Shown here piece by piece: positions 45,462 to 57,300 of a stretch of 64,000 bases of DNA (within the stretch, counting starts at the first letter, position 1; each line of letters begins with the position of its first letter). Origin of the DNA: Parietaria judaica (lineage: Eukaryota; Streptophyta; Magnoliopsida; Rosales; Urticaceae). The position numbers and the translations under genes were made by a program. The stretch covers positions 15,585,001-15,649,000 of the forward strand of contig OX940866.1 of the NCBI GenBank assembly GCA_954871525.1, read 5' to 3'. The notes under the pieces were generated by a model. It was not told where the DNA came from. It did not search any database and saw nothing but the letters and a program-made list of their open reading frames with translations.

Positions 45462-46312
45462 ATGCCAGTCATTATGTCGAATCCCATTATGTCTTTGCTT
45501 TCAAACAACACTCTGACCGGAAGTAACTTTCCAAAATGGAAGAGTAACATCAACATTGTCTTGATAAGTGAGAACATTCGGTTTGTTCTCACGGATGAAT
45601 GTCCCCCTTCTCCGGCTGCTAACAGTGCCAAGGGACCGAAAGAACTTTATGATTCTTGGGTTCATGCGAACAATCGTGCTAAGGCTTATATGCTGGCTAG
45701 CATGTCTGATTCGTTGAGAATCAAGTTAGAGGAGAAGGAAACTGTTTATGAGATCATGGAATCTCTCCAACAAATTTATGGAAAGCAGTCCGAGCAGGCT
45801 CAACGTGAAGCGACTCGTCGCTACATGAATGCCAAAATGAAGTCAGGGACTTATGTTCGTGCCCATGTCATGAGCATGACTAACTGGTTCAATGAGGCTG
45901 AGCTGCATGGGGCCACGGTCGATGAGAAATCTCATATCAGCATCATCCTTAATTCGATGTCACCTAGTTTGTCCCGTTCACCAACAACTACATTATGAAC
46001 AAACTTAAATACAGTTTGACACAGTTGATTAATGAGTTGCAGACCTTTGAGGACATCTCGGGATTGGTTAAAAAGAAATCCGAATTGAACGTTGCGTTCA
46101 AGAAAGGGTCTTCTTCCAAGAATCCCAAAATGAAGAAAAGGCATGGTCCCAAGAGGAAATGGCGGAAGAATTTCCAGCAGAAAACCAATGACAAGAAAGC
46201 CGCTGACAAAGGAAGATGCTTCCTTTGCAAGGAAAATGGACACTGGAAAAGAGATTGTCCCAAATTCCAGAATGAAAAGAAGAATGAAACTGGTGAGTGT
46301 CTCACCCGATAA
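45462..46312 (+). pseudogene. Copia gag, frameshifted
   Basis: ATG 45462 opens a gag-type protein (TLTGSNFPKWKSNI, then REATRRYMNAKMKSGTYVRA). A one-frame shift near 45970-45995, within the SLS-FTNNYIMNKLKYSLTQL region, moves it to the next frame. That frame carries a zinc knuckle CFLCKENGHWKRDC and ends at 46312. The combined length is near that of a normal copia gag. The protease that should follow is missing. Confidence 0.8.
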
Positions 46313-46805
46313 GTTTCGAAAGCACGTTTGTTTTAGAAGATACTTTTCTCCAAAGATCTAAAACTGAGATATGTGATATTCTTTGTTTTTCAACAGCAGC
46401 TAATGAGTGATTGTCTATGGTCGTCCGAGGGACTCGGGAGCGGCACATGGAATGGCTCAAGTTGAAGAATTTATTTTCTTTAATGTTTTTACTCTCATGT
46501 TATTTCATTAAGGATCATTTTTAAGGGTGATTAAGAAACCCTTCATTTTTATAACAATAATTAAGTTTCTTTTTCAATAAAAGTTTTTGTTATCTTTACA
46601 ACCGCGATCCTATGAAATATTGAGTAAATTCGAGCCATTCAATGATAGATATACCGTGATGACTAAATATGCATTTCATGCTAATAAATGTCTAAGCTAT
46701 TAAGAAACTATCGATAGTAAATATATTTACTATACTGGAAATATAAAGACAGTTGGAATTAAATTCCTAGTTGAGCCATGTGACAAAGTCATAGCTTCGC
46801 CAACA
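46313..46805. other. Gag-pol junction lacking protease and integrase
   Basis: Only 0.5 kb of AT-rich, multiply stopped sequence separates gag from the RT linker, where about 2 kb encoding protease and integrase is expected. This is an internal deletion, or a replacement by unrelated DNA. Confidence 0.65.
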
Positions 46806-48534
46806 GTGCCTGTTGTCGAAGAGAGTGCGGAAACCACGGTCCCAAATCAGAACTTAGGGGTACTCAGACGTAGTGGGAGGTTCAAAATACCGGTTGAACG
46901 CTACGAGCACACGCAGTTAGAGTTTCACCTAGCTGTTACTAACACTAGTGTTGAATATCCCATAGGCTTTAAAGCAAGCTATGGTTAATACCGATAAAAG
47001 GGAATGGCAGGAAACCATGAACCAAGAAATAGAATCAATGGATTCTAACCAAGTCTGGGAACTTGTACACTTACCGGATGGGTTCAAAACCATTGGTTGT
47101 AAGTGGATCTACAAGAGAAAGAGAGGAGTGGACGGGAAGGTTGAAACCTTCAAGGCTAGACTAGTGGCAAAGGGTTTTACCCAGAGAGAAGGTATTGATT
47201 TCGATGAGACATTCGCTCCAGTCGCTAAGTCCAAGTCCATCCGGATTCTCATGGCCATAGCCTGTAGTCTCAATTATGAGATTTGGCAGATGGACGTCAA
47301 AACCGCCTTCATGAACGGGTACATTGACGAAAACATCTATATGGACCAACCAGAAGGGTTCGTGCAAAAAGGTCAAGAAGGGAAAGTTTGCAGATTACTC
47401 AAGTCCATTTATGGATTGAAGCAATCTTCCAGATCCTGGAATCTAAGGTTTGATGAGACCATCAAAACCTATGGATTCGTGCAAAACATCACTGAGACCT
47501 GCATTTATAAGCTCAATGATGATACCGTGGAAATTTTCCTTGTTCTATACGTCGACAATATTCTTGTTATTGGTAATAATGTGAAAAATTTATCGGACAT
47601 GAAAGCTTGATTAGCTACACAATTCCAAATGAAGGATAAGGGAGAAGCCAACTATGTTCTTTGGATCCGTATCTTTAGGGATCGGAACAACAGGCTTCTG
47701 GCCTTATCACAAGCAACCTACATAGATAAGGTGCTTGATTGTTTTGCAATGGCAACCTCCAAGGGAGGTAATTTACCGACCAGGCATGGAGTATTCCTCG
47801 ATAGGAAAAAATGCCCAACTTCTCCGGAAGAGCACGACTCGATGAGGCGCATACCCTATGCTTCAGCAGTGGGAAGTCTGATGTACGCTATGCAGTGTAC
47901 TAGGCCAGACATCTGTTACGCTGTGGGAATTGTTAACAGGTACCAATCCAACCCTGGTATGGCTCACTGGACAGCAGTGAAGAATATCCTCAAGTATCTT
48001 CGGAGAATGAGAGACTATATGTTAGTGTTTTCAGGATCAGAACTGAATCCACTAGGATACATTGACTCAGACTTTATGTCTGACAGAGACGCGATAAAAT
48101 CGACGTCAGGAGCAGTGTTCACCCTTGCTGGTGGAGCGATATTCTGGAGAAGCGTTAAGCAATCATGTATCACAGATTCCACAATGGAAGCTGAATATGT
48201 GGCAGGCTGTGAGGTAGCCAAAGAATCAGCATGGCTAAAGAATTTCTACATAGAGCTGGGAGTAGTTCCAGATGTAGATGGGCCCCTAACGTTGTACTAG
48301 GACAACAGTGGCGCGGTGGCAAATTCTAAAGAGCCCAGATACCATAACAAGGAAAAACATATAGAATGCAAATACCATCTCATCAGAGAGATAGTACGTC
48401 GTGGCGACGTAAGGGTTGTGAAAATAGCTTCGGGAGACAATCTGGCTGATCCATTCACCAACACGTTGCCAGAGAAAATATTCAGGGGGCATCTGGAGAG
48501 TATGGGTCTGAAAGACATGGGTCATCTTCTTTAA
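46806..48534 (+). pseudogene. Copia reverse transcriptase / RNase H, several lesions
   Basis: Segment 46806-46988 encodes the pre-RT linker (LRRSGRFKIPVERYE). RT follows in another frame from 46981 (KTIGCKWIYKRKR, KARLVAKGFTQREGIDFDET, FAPVAK, MDVKTAFMNG). The polymerase motif is YVDN at about 47550 instead of YVDD. A TGA at 47608 replaces the usual Trp after MKA, and a TAG at 48298 interrupts the RNase H (TLY-stop-DN). RNase H residues are otherwise readable (YIDSDFMSDRDAIKSTSG, DSTMEAEYVA, KHIECKYHLIRE). It ends at 48534 near the polypurine tract. Not functional. Confidence 0.88.
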
Positions 48535-48549
48535 GTACAAGTGGGAGAT

Positions 48550-49087
48550 TGTTGGACATGTGTCTTTAAACAAGCTGTCATTTCCCTAATTGTAAAAGAT
48601 TTTGACCAAAGTCGTTGAATAAAAGATGTTACTTATTGTGTTAATCTTATTATAGTTTCTGGTAAAGTAAAATAAAATGTTTGTTCCACAGTTCATAAAG
48701 GATGCAATTATGTTATTATTATCACAACCGAGTCAATGTGAGGAAGAATTAATAATCATAATAAATGAACTTAAAATGTCCGTGACCTGATTAACTGGGT
48801 GGGAGCCCATTAATCATAAAGTCATTAATGTGACTAAGTGATAATCATATTCTGGATTAAGTGTGTGTGTCACACTCATTAGAAGTGCATTAAGTATGAA
48901 ACGGCTTCATACTGGACTGGACCTGACTTAAACTCCGAAAGTTGTTATATAAGACCGTCATTGACAACTTGGAGTTGAGTCACTAGTAGATGATCAAATG
49001 GATATTCGATCTAAGTCCTGAATGACCTCGAGCCTGGAGTGTTGACTTGATTGTTCTTTGATTTAATTATTAAAGAACACATTTTAC
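48550..49087 (+). mobile_element. Partial 3' LTR of the first copia element
   Basis: It follows a purine tract, CAAGTGGGAGAT. TGTTGGACATG opens it and about 540 bp match the 5' LTR with a few percent difference. It breaks at 49088, where unrelated sequence starting TGTAACGCCC is joined. Confidence 0.88.
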
Positions 49088-49989
49088 TGTAACGCCCTCA
49101 TTTCCGAGGGACCGTTAACCTCTACTTATCTCATCATAAGTTCCGGTCACTTTTAAAATATTGGATAATCCATAAAAGAAAATATATAATCATTTAAATA
49201 TAGCGCGCTTATATTATTTTTAAAACAACGTGAAGAGTTTAAAACATCAAGACAACCACGACCAGAATGATATTTATAAGATGTAATCAAAAGACAAAAT
49301 AGCGGAGCTCCAGGGTTTTCGAAAATATAATACAACAAAATCCCATAGAGGCTTGTCTCGGATCGAGTCGTTCGCTATATGTACCGTATACACTGCACTG
49401 CCGACCCTGCTTCACCCGTAATTAACCGTCTAGTCGCTTCTTCCCCGTGTCTACAACACAACTATATAGGTGAGCTAACGCTCAGTACGTAAAAGGTTTT
49501 TATTACTCACGAAAATAACTTTACACCGATCACACCAAAATGCATAACACGCAATATCGTTTTATTTCGTTTTATGATAACCTGAAATTAATCTATATAT
49601 ATATAATATTCTTTGAGCCCAGCTACCGTACCAGCGCTTTTCAGCCTATAAAGCCTACGGGGGACCGGGGGCGCCACCCTAACCAAGTCAGCCTGAGGCG
49701 AATCACTTTCCGACGTACCATTCTGAGACTACCCGTCTCGGTACAATCGGCGGCTTCGCGTACAATGTACCTCAAGAGACTAACCGTCCCGGCACAGTCA
49801 TACGATGAAACTAACCGTCTCGGTACGGAGCTATTTAATTTTAATAAAATGCTATACATATTATTAGTTTTATTATAAACTATATATATGAATGAAGAAT
49901 CTAGAACTACACATTTAAAGTATGCAAACAACGAACAAGTTATGCAAACACATATTTCACACCACACAGGTATCTATGTTATCTATCGG
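49088..49989 (+). mobile_element. LTR-like insert (TGTAACGCCC start) between two copia pieces
   Basis: It begins TGTAACGCCCTCATTTCCGA and contains AGGTGAGCTAACGCTCAGTA (about 49470), a phrase often found in plant LTRs. The right junction enters copia RNase H coding sequence at about 49990, so the flanks are not the two halves of one target site. Solo LTR or truncated LTR; the terminus is uncertain. Confidence 0.5.
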
Positions 49990-50578
49990 ATCCAACCCAG
50001 GTATGGCTCACTGGACTGCAGTGAAAAACATTCTCAAGTATCTTCGGAGAACGAGAGACTATATGTTAGTGTTTTTAGGGTCAGAACTGAATCCACTTGG
50101 ATATACTGATTCAGATTTTATGTCTGATAAAGACGCGAGAAAGTAGACATCAGAAGCAGTGTACACCCTTGCTGGTGGAGCGATATTCTGGAGAAGCGTA
50201 AAGTAATCCTGTATCGCAGATTCCACAATGGAAGCTGAATATGTGGCTGCCTATGAAGCAGCCAAAGAATCAGTTTGGCTAAAGAATTTCTACATGGAAC
50301 TGGGCGTAATCCCAGATGTAGATGGGCCACAAACGCTATACTGTGACAACAATGGAGCGGTGGCGAATTCTAAAGAGCCCAGAGACCATAACAAGGCGAA
50401 ACATATAGAGAGAAAAGTACCATCTCATTAGAGAGATAGTACATCGAGGCGACGTACGGGTTGTGAAAATAGATTCGGAAGACAATCTGGCTGATCCATT
50501 TACCAAGTCGTTGCCAGAGAAAATATTCAGGAGGCATCTGGAAAATATGGGCGTGAAAGACATGGGTCATCTTCTTTA
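49990..50578 (+). pseudogene. Second copia RNase H fragment
   Basis: It starts abruptly at SNPGMAHWTAVKNILKYLRR and follows the same protein as the first element. Two in-frame stops (after KDARK, and at about 50202) and a frameshift (about 50420) interrupt it, before the end motif NMGVKDMGHLL. Confidence 0.85.
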
Positions 50579-50594
50579 AGTACAAGTGGGAGAT

Positions 50595-52813
50595 TGTTGG
50601 ACATATGTGTCCTTAAACAAGATATTTTATCCATTTGTAAAAGATTATGATATGTCATTGAATAAAGATAATACTTATTATGTTAATCTTATTATAGTTT
50701 CTGGTAGAGTAAAATAGAATGTTTGTTTCCTTAGTTCATAAAGGATGCAATTATGTTATTATTATCACAACAGAGTCAATGTGAGGAAGAATTAATAATC
50801 ATAATAAATGAACTTAAAATGTCCGTGACCTGATTAACTGGGTGGGATCCCATTAATCGTATAAGGTCATTAATGTGACTAAGTGACAATCCTATTCTGG
50901 ATTTTGTGTGTGTCACACTCACTAGAAGTGCATTAAGTATGAAGTGTCTTCATACTGGACTGGACCTGACTTAAACTCCGGAAGTTATCATATAAGACCG
51001 TCACTGATAACTTGGAGTTGAGTCACTAGTAGATGATCAAATGGATATTCGATCTAAGTCCTGAGTGATCTTGAGTCCGAGCTGCTGGCTTGATTGTTCT
51101 TTGATTTAACTGTTAAAGAACACGAAATAATACTGTTGTTCCCAACACTATTATTTTGGGAACATGATAGTCAGCAGTAAGGGTAGCTTGGTCATAGACA
51201 TGGGCATCACACAGCTCTCTTCAGAGTGATGATGATTCCCTTGATTGTCGGTGGTGAGAAGTGAGAGGTACCCGTGCGCAACTTATGAATCGAAACCATA
51301 AGTGGGTTACTCATAATATTACTGACTGAGTCAAGGTTGAAAATACAATGAGGGGCATAACGGTAGAAACCGCCTGCTCTTGTGTGGATCATCAAGTGAA
51401 AGATCAATAACCTGAATTTGATTGTATAAATGGACACCCTGCTGTTATAAAGGGAATAATATATACCGTATCACTAAAGAGTGCAGCCTCGGGTCTATAG
51501 TGGAATCACTTCGAGGTTTGACGAACCACTAGCAGTTCGTTGGAGCTTAAGTGATACGGGTCCATGGTCCCCAGGATAGCTCCGTAACGGATGATACGTA
51601 CGTGATTAAAATACATTCTGGATAATGTTTAATCATTTGGCTTGACTTATAAAACTGATAGGTCTGTGGCAGACGTCAGATAGTTTTATCGTCAGCGTGG
51701 CAAAAGTACCATAGCTTGGTACACGAAATTAACTGATAAAATAAAGTTAGAATTTAGATTTTCTATCAGCACCATGTTGTTGGATATTAAATTCTAAGCA
51801 ACTTTTATTTTTGAACCAAGTCATTTCGACTTACGGTTAGTGATTTATGGATTTTCTAAGTTTGTGCTCGGTTCGATAAACTATGAAATTAAATCACATG
51901 TCACGAATTTAAATGATGGTGTGGCACCATGACATTTTGATGTGTGATATTGAGATAAGGAATTATTAATATAATTTAATTATTTGGATTTAATTATTAA
52001 TATCTTATTAATAATTAATAGATTTATATTAATAAAAATAGTATATATTTAATTATATATTACATGTGTAAATCGATGTGGGCTTACATGACCTAGCCCA
52101 CACGAGTTTGACCTAGCTAAGGGTTTGAGATTTGCGGCATAAGTACCTAAAGTTTGGTACTTTGGCAAAAACCCTAAAATCAATCTTATCCTTTAGATCG
52201 AAGATGATTTAATATCAACCGTAGGATTAAGATGATTGATTTTTTGACCTAACCCTAATTCGAAAAATAGTAGCTTGGTGACCAAGCTTAGGTTTTTCGA
52301 ATTTGACCTAATTAATTGTATCCGCTAGATCGGTTTAAGATCTAATCTTTACCGTCGGATTGGAAATTAATTAATATATATATATTCGAATATAATGATG
52401 AAGATAAGATCGAATTAGGCTTTTACCAAGTCTTAGAATATTTGATTTTTATCCCAAATTAATTTGATCCATTAGATCGGTCTAAGATTAATCTAAGCCG
52501 TTGGATCTAGATAATTAATTTGGAAATTATAATTATTATATATATATATTTCGAAATTAAGATAAGTAGGTAAGATTGGTTTACCAAGTCTTTCTTATTT
52601 AATTAAATCCCTAATTAATTATATCCATTGGATTTAGATAAGATTGAATCTAAGCCTTTGGATTAGGATAATTAATTATATTTAATAATAAGTTTCGAAA
52701 CTAGATATATATATATATATAAATATTCGAATTATATTTAAATAAGAAGATAAGATTGATTTTTGTATTTATCAAGTCTTTCTTATTTAATTAAATACAA
52801 ATTTAATTATAAC
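50595..52813 (+). mobile_element. 3' LTR of the second copia element, truncated
   Basis: It starts TGTTGGACATATGTG after the same purine tract and follows the 5' LTR at 40889 with greater divergence. It is cut at 52813 by the Tat-type LTR before reaching its TATA box. It is rich in TATA simple repeats (about 52530, 52700) and CCATTAGATCGG words. Confidence 0.8.
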
Positions 52814-53129
52814 TGTAGAGGGCGATTTTCACCGCCCTTTTCCAGTCACAAGAGTAATCGAATGAATACAATAGTAATGTGAACACGAATACTCCTGATT
52901 TATTATATTCCCGAAAGGATTCGGTTTCTCCCGTTTATTAGCTGGACATTCGAAGTATGATGAATAAATATACGACGACGCTCTCTAATCTCAATATAAT
53001 CAGATTATAATAGATCGGTACTCAAAAATACAAAGGACTCCTTAAGATTGGCGTTTCTTTCTCCCAGAACTCGTTTTCCTTCTCACTCTTCTTTTTTTTC
53101 CTCCTTCTTTCTATAAGACTTCCCTTGCC

Positions 53130-53136
53130 TTTTATA
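53130..53136 (-). promoter_or_regulatory. TATA box of the Tat-type LTR
   Basis: TATAAAA on the minus strand, about 600 bp into the LTR and 316 bp before its end, as expected at a U3/R boundary. Confidence 0.5.
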
Positions 53137-53267
53137 GAGTTGCCTTCAGCTCTCTTCTTGACTTTCTCCTTTCATCATTCGTTTTCTCCCGTCATCCCCG
53201 GGAAAGCAGGGCAGATTTCTGCTTTATATCTCATCCGAGCAGACTGTCATTTTGGGTAGTTGGGCTG

Positions 53268-53462
53268 CATTAAATGCGCATCTCTTCAGCCGTCATTGGG
53301 CCCTGCGCCTCGTCGCTGACGCTCTTTATCGGGTAGGTGAGTTTCATTAAATGCACATCTACTCAGCCGTCATTGGGCCCTGCGCCTCGTCGCTGACGCT
53401 CTTTATCGGGTAGGTGAGTTTCATTAAATGCACATCTCTTCAGCCGTCATTGGGCCCTGCGC
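53268..53462. repeat. 77-bp tandem repeat in U3, 2.5 units
   Basis: CATTAAATGC(A/G)CATCT begins units at 53268, 53345 and 53422, with GCCGTCATTGGGCCCTGCG inside each. Confidence 0.88.
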
Positions 53463-53550
53463 TGACCATCATGACGAAGTTCCTCGAGGCGAGCTTGATG
53501 GGACGCTTCATCGCAACTTGCTTCTGTGTGGCCGGGCTTTCTCGCGGTTT

Positions 53551-53650
53551 AACTTCCTTGGGGATAATCCTCGTCGGGGATAACTCCCTCGAGCGATGAA
53601 CTTCCTCGGGGATCATCCTCGTCGGGGATAATCCCCTCGAGCGATGAACT
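53551..53650. repeat. 48-bp tandem repeat in U3, two units
   Basis: AACTTCCTCGG-type units begin at 53551, 53599 and, partially, 53647, each containing CCTCGTCGGGGATAA and CCCTCGAGCGATG. Confidence 0.85.
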
Positions 53651-53731
53651 TCCTCGCTGCTTTTCATGTCGTTTGTGGGCAGAACGACACGAAAAGTGTT
53701 GAGGGGGATTTGACCAAATCCGACCTCAACA

Positions 53732-53750
53732 GTTAGTCCCCCATTTTGTC
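53732..53750 (-). other. Polypurine tract of the Tat-type element
   Basis: The minus strand reads GACAAAATGGGGGACTAAC directly before the LTR start. This purine-rich run primes plus-strand synthesis and confirms that the element runs right to left. Confidence 0.7.
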
Positions 53751-54178
53751 AAGTGTAGACACTTGGTAAAATAAGCTTAACCGTGATGGGCTAATGCGAT
53801 GAGCTATCTTGACGTAAGCAACCTTCGATGAGGAATTTTTTTCTCCCTCGAGGAACTATGTCTCCATCGAGGACGTTTTTGGCGATGAGGATACTGGCGA
53901 TGGGGATACCTGCGATGGGCTATTCTCTTAGTGACTTTTGACATTCCCGACAGTTCCTGTCCCTGGGCCCCACAGCGATTCAGTTTCTCAACACGTCAGT
54001 CTCGATTTTTACGCAAATCTTTTCAGCATTAAATGCTGACGCTTCGCACTCGAGTATTTTTTTTCTTTTGGGATATACAACGGCTCAATCTGTCTCCACC
54101 GTTGATGTCTTTCGTATGCTTCGAATCTGGACCGTAGGATTGAAAACGCGTTGGTTCGCTTCCCTTCATTGCTTTCCT

Positions 54179-54185
54179 TATAAAT
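54179..54185 (+). promoter_or_regulatory. Candidate TATA box of the antisense gene
   Basis: TATAAAT on the plus strand, 129 bp before the ATG at 54314, followed by a pyrimidine-rich leader. The promoter would be internal to the element and oriented against gag-pol. Confidence 0.4.
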
Positions 54186-54313
54186 TCGAGGTCCCGCCTT
54201 CTTCGGATATCTTTCGAAATAATTTTTTCTGAGTCTCCTTGTGATTTTCTCCCAGCAATTCTCTCTCTCACCCATCTTTCGGACTTCTTCCTTCTGTGTT
54301 CCCAAATATTTTG

Positions 54314-57300
54314 ATGGCTTCTTCTGAAGTTGGTCCGATTTTCAAGACGCGGAGCCCCGTCTCCATTATGACTGAGGCGACGTTAGCAGTTGTCAAGGAA
54401 CAGTACGTCGATTCCGAGCTTTTCCCGGCACGCCTCCCCTATGAAGGTGAACTGGCCCACACCCCCAGGAACGAATATGTCTGTGTGTACGAATCGTTTT
54501 TCAGGACCGCCGGTCTCCATTTCCCAGTGCCGAACTTGATCGTGGCGTTCCTCTATGCCTTCAGGGTTCCTATCGCTCAGGTGAGCCCTAACACTATCCG
54601 CTTCTTAATGTGTACGCTCGCCATCGCCTGCGAGCAAAAAATCGAGCTTACCCTCGAAGACTTGATGCGTCTCTTCAAGTTGTCAAGAAATCCGAAGAAT
54701 CTGTGCCGGTTTTCCCTCTCCCATCGCGTCTCCCTCTCCCATCGCGTTCGGGGCCACATCCTCGAGAATACTCCCTCGAATGAATCCGGCTTCGAGAATC
54801 GCTATTTCTTCGTGAAGGTAGACCGCACTACTTTCGGCCCCAACCAAAAGTTTCTGCCGAGGCAGTGGGTCCCCGAGGGGATAGATCTCCCCCGGTATAG
54901 ACCTGAGGAAGATGGGGAAGCCGAGGCACGCTTTAACAAGATCCACCAGGCCCTCCTCGCCAACCCTCGTCGGGACTGGAGCAAGGATTTTGGGGGTCAG
55001 CGCCTCGTGAAATCTGGGGTTTATCAGTTGGTTCGGGTTCACGGGCCTTCCCCAGACACTCTTCTTCCGGTGGGCTTTTCTCGAACGCCCGAGTCGGAAG
55101 GGTCTCCTGCGGGGCGGAGGAAAACTGCTCCAAAAACGAAGAAAAGATCCAAGCTGGATCTCGTTGAGAAGAAAGGAAGAAAATCCGTCGGGGGTGAAAA
55201 ACCCGTCCAGGAATCGCCAGATTCCCAGGCGCGATCAGACATTCCTCGCCCCTTGGACCTTACCCCTCGAGGGGGTGATTCATCGGGCAAGAGGCCTCTC
55301 GAGGATACCTGCGACGAGCAGCGCTCGAAGCTAAAAACGGCCCCCACGCCCCCACGTTCTTTGAATATTCATCATCCCCCGACGAGGTCTCCTCGAGAAG
55401 AAAAGGGCTCGTCTGCGCCTCGTCCCTCGAAGGAGTCTGTTCAAGCTGATACTTCTTTGGGCAGACGGCCAGCCGGAGAGACACCCGATGCCCCTTCAGC
55501 GAAGAGGGTTAAGGTTTCCGCTCCGACCACCGAGCGCCGAACCGCTACCCCTGCTCGAGAGGTTTCGACGGAAAACCCAGGCCTTGAGCCGCCGAGTAGG
55601 AACGAGGCGACGGAGAATGCGCCGAGCAGGGGAGAATCGTCTTCGGGGGTGAGGGATGGTTTCGACGAAGATTTCGACGATCTCGCCATAGTGCCACCTG
55701 CCTCTCCTCGGGAAATGCAGCGAATTTCTCCTCGCCTTGAGGAAGGTTCAGACCCCCTGCAGGCCTCTTCTCACTGTGAGGAATATCGTGTCCCCTGCCA
55801 AGAGCTTCCTCCTCCGCCATCTGGGGAGATTCCTGCCGGAGCTGTGCGGGAATCCGCCGTCGACCTTGCCCCTTCAAAAACAACATCTGCCGAGGAACGG
55901 GGACGTGTTACCCCTGTCGGGCAAGAAGGAAAACAAGGAGAGGCTTCTGGGCTTGTCGAGCCGTCGAAAGGTGCAGGTGAAGCCTCCGAGCTTTCCGAGC
56001 AAGGAGCGGGGCGAGGAGAATTCATCGAGCCTATTCGGCAAGAAGGGGACCATGATGGGACCTCCGAGCTTGCCGACCAAAGGTCCGTTCAGGAGGGAGC
56101 TCTTGTCCGACTCGAGGGGCAGCAAACAGGCCTGCTTCTTGAGTTTTCTCCTTCTGAGCCTTCCGAGCCGGTGGCTTCTTGCGGCGCTCCTATCGCTGCT
56201 ATTTCGGGAGATTTGGCTTCTGCGGCGTTTTCTGAGCCGGTCAGCGAAGCCAACCTTCAAGTTTCTCCTGCTCCTCCTTCCGACACTCTCGCGGCGCATT
56301 CGGGGAGTGCTGGTTCTTCGCGTCAGGGCACATCTTCTCTTCCGGACGTCCCGGTGCAATCTTCCCCGTCGCGGTTCTCTGGTAAGGCGTTTTCCTCGAG
56401 ATCGTTGCTTCAAGATCGTTTCCCGTCCACGCCATCTCCGAGTGGGCCTCCCGAGGAATGGGGGGTTTACTCTTCTGCGGCGTGCAGGGGTTTGACCCTG
56501 GGAGCTATGGGCGATCAAGAGCTCTACGAACCTCTCGACGAGACTAAGGGGTATCGAGAGGCTACCGCGCTCTTCTTCCGGGCTTTAGCGCAATTTAATG
56601 ACATGATCGTCTGCGAGAAGCAGTCTGTCACCAAGGCCGAGATGGAGGCCTCGGCGGTTAATGAGCAGCTCGCGGTTCTCCGAAGTCGGCTCGAGATTTC
56701 TCATCGCGACGAGCGGGAATTCCGAGAACGGGCCGCGGAACTCTCATTGGACCTCGATGAAGCCAGAGCCGCGATGGAGCTGGAAGTCTCGTTGCGTCGG
56801 GTTGCTGAAGCTGAGCTCGCGGAATACAAGAATTCCTTGGTTGCCAGGGAGGAGTTCCTCAGGGCAGAGCAAGAGCGTTTTCGCCAGAGGGAGGCGGAGC
56901 TCTCTGAGGAGCTGGAGCGTTCTCGCCGACGCGAGGCAGAGCTTTCCGAGGAGCTTCAAATAAAGGCTCACCGTCTTGCTCGGATTGGTGCGGCTATCGA
57001 TATGCCTTCCGATGAAGAGGATCGTCTGGTTCCTCGAGTTAGAGCCGTACTTAAGGAGCTCGTCGCGAGCAAAGAGGAGGCAAAGAGTGAGGCAGCCGAG
57101 GAGCGTCACAGCCGGGAGCGCTTATTTGAAAGTGCCCAAGCCAAGCTGCAACGCGCCTCGGAGAGGTTTGGATTTCTCAACCAGACCGTTAATGCCAACC
57201 GCCGGGCCGCCGCTTATCAAGCCAACGTCCGTCTGGCGGAGAGGATTCCTCTCACCGCGACTATCGAGTGTCTTAAGACCCGTTTGCCGAAATGGCGTGA

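Larger units (their letters stand above)
52814..53731 (-). mobile_element. 3' LTR of the Tat-lineage gypsy element (918 bp)
   Basis: Read on the minus strand the LTR runs from TGTTGAGGTCGGATTT (53731) to CGCCCTCTACA (52814), i.e. TG...CA. A polypurine tract abuts its start, fixing the orientation. U3 carries tandem repeats at 53551-53650 (48-bp unit) and 53268-53462 (77-bp unit). The minus-strand TATA box is at 53136-53130. It interrupts the copia LTR to its left. The 5' LTR lies beyond the window. Confidence 0.82.

Noticed and set aside
55260..56518. Overlapping ORFs opposite the antisense gene
   Set aside because: GC-rich shadows of a long coding frame; no domain and no relation to gag-pol.
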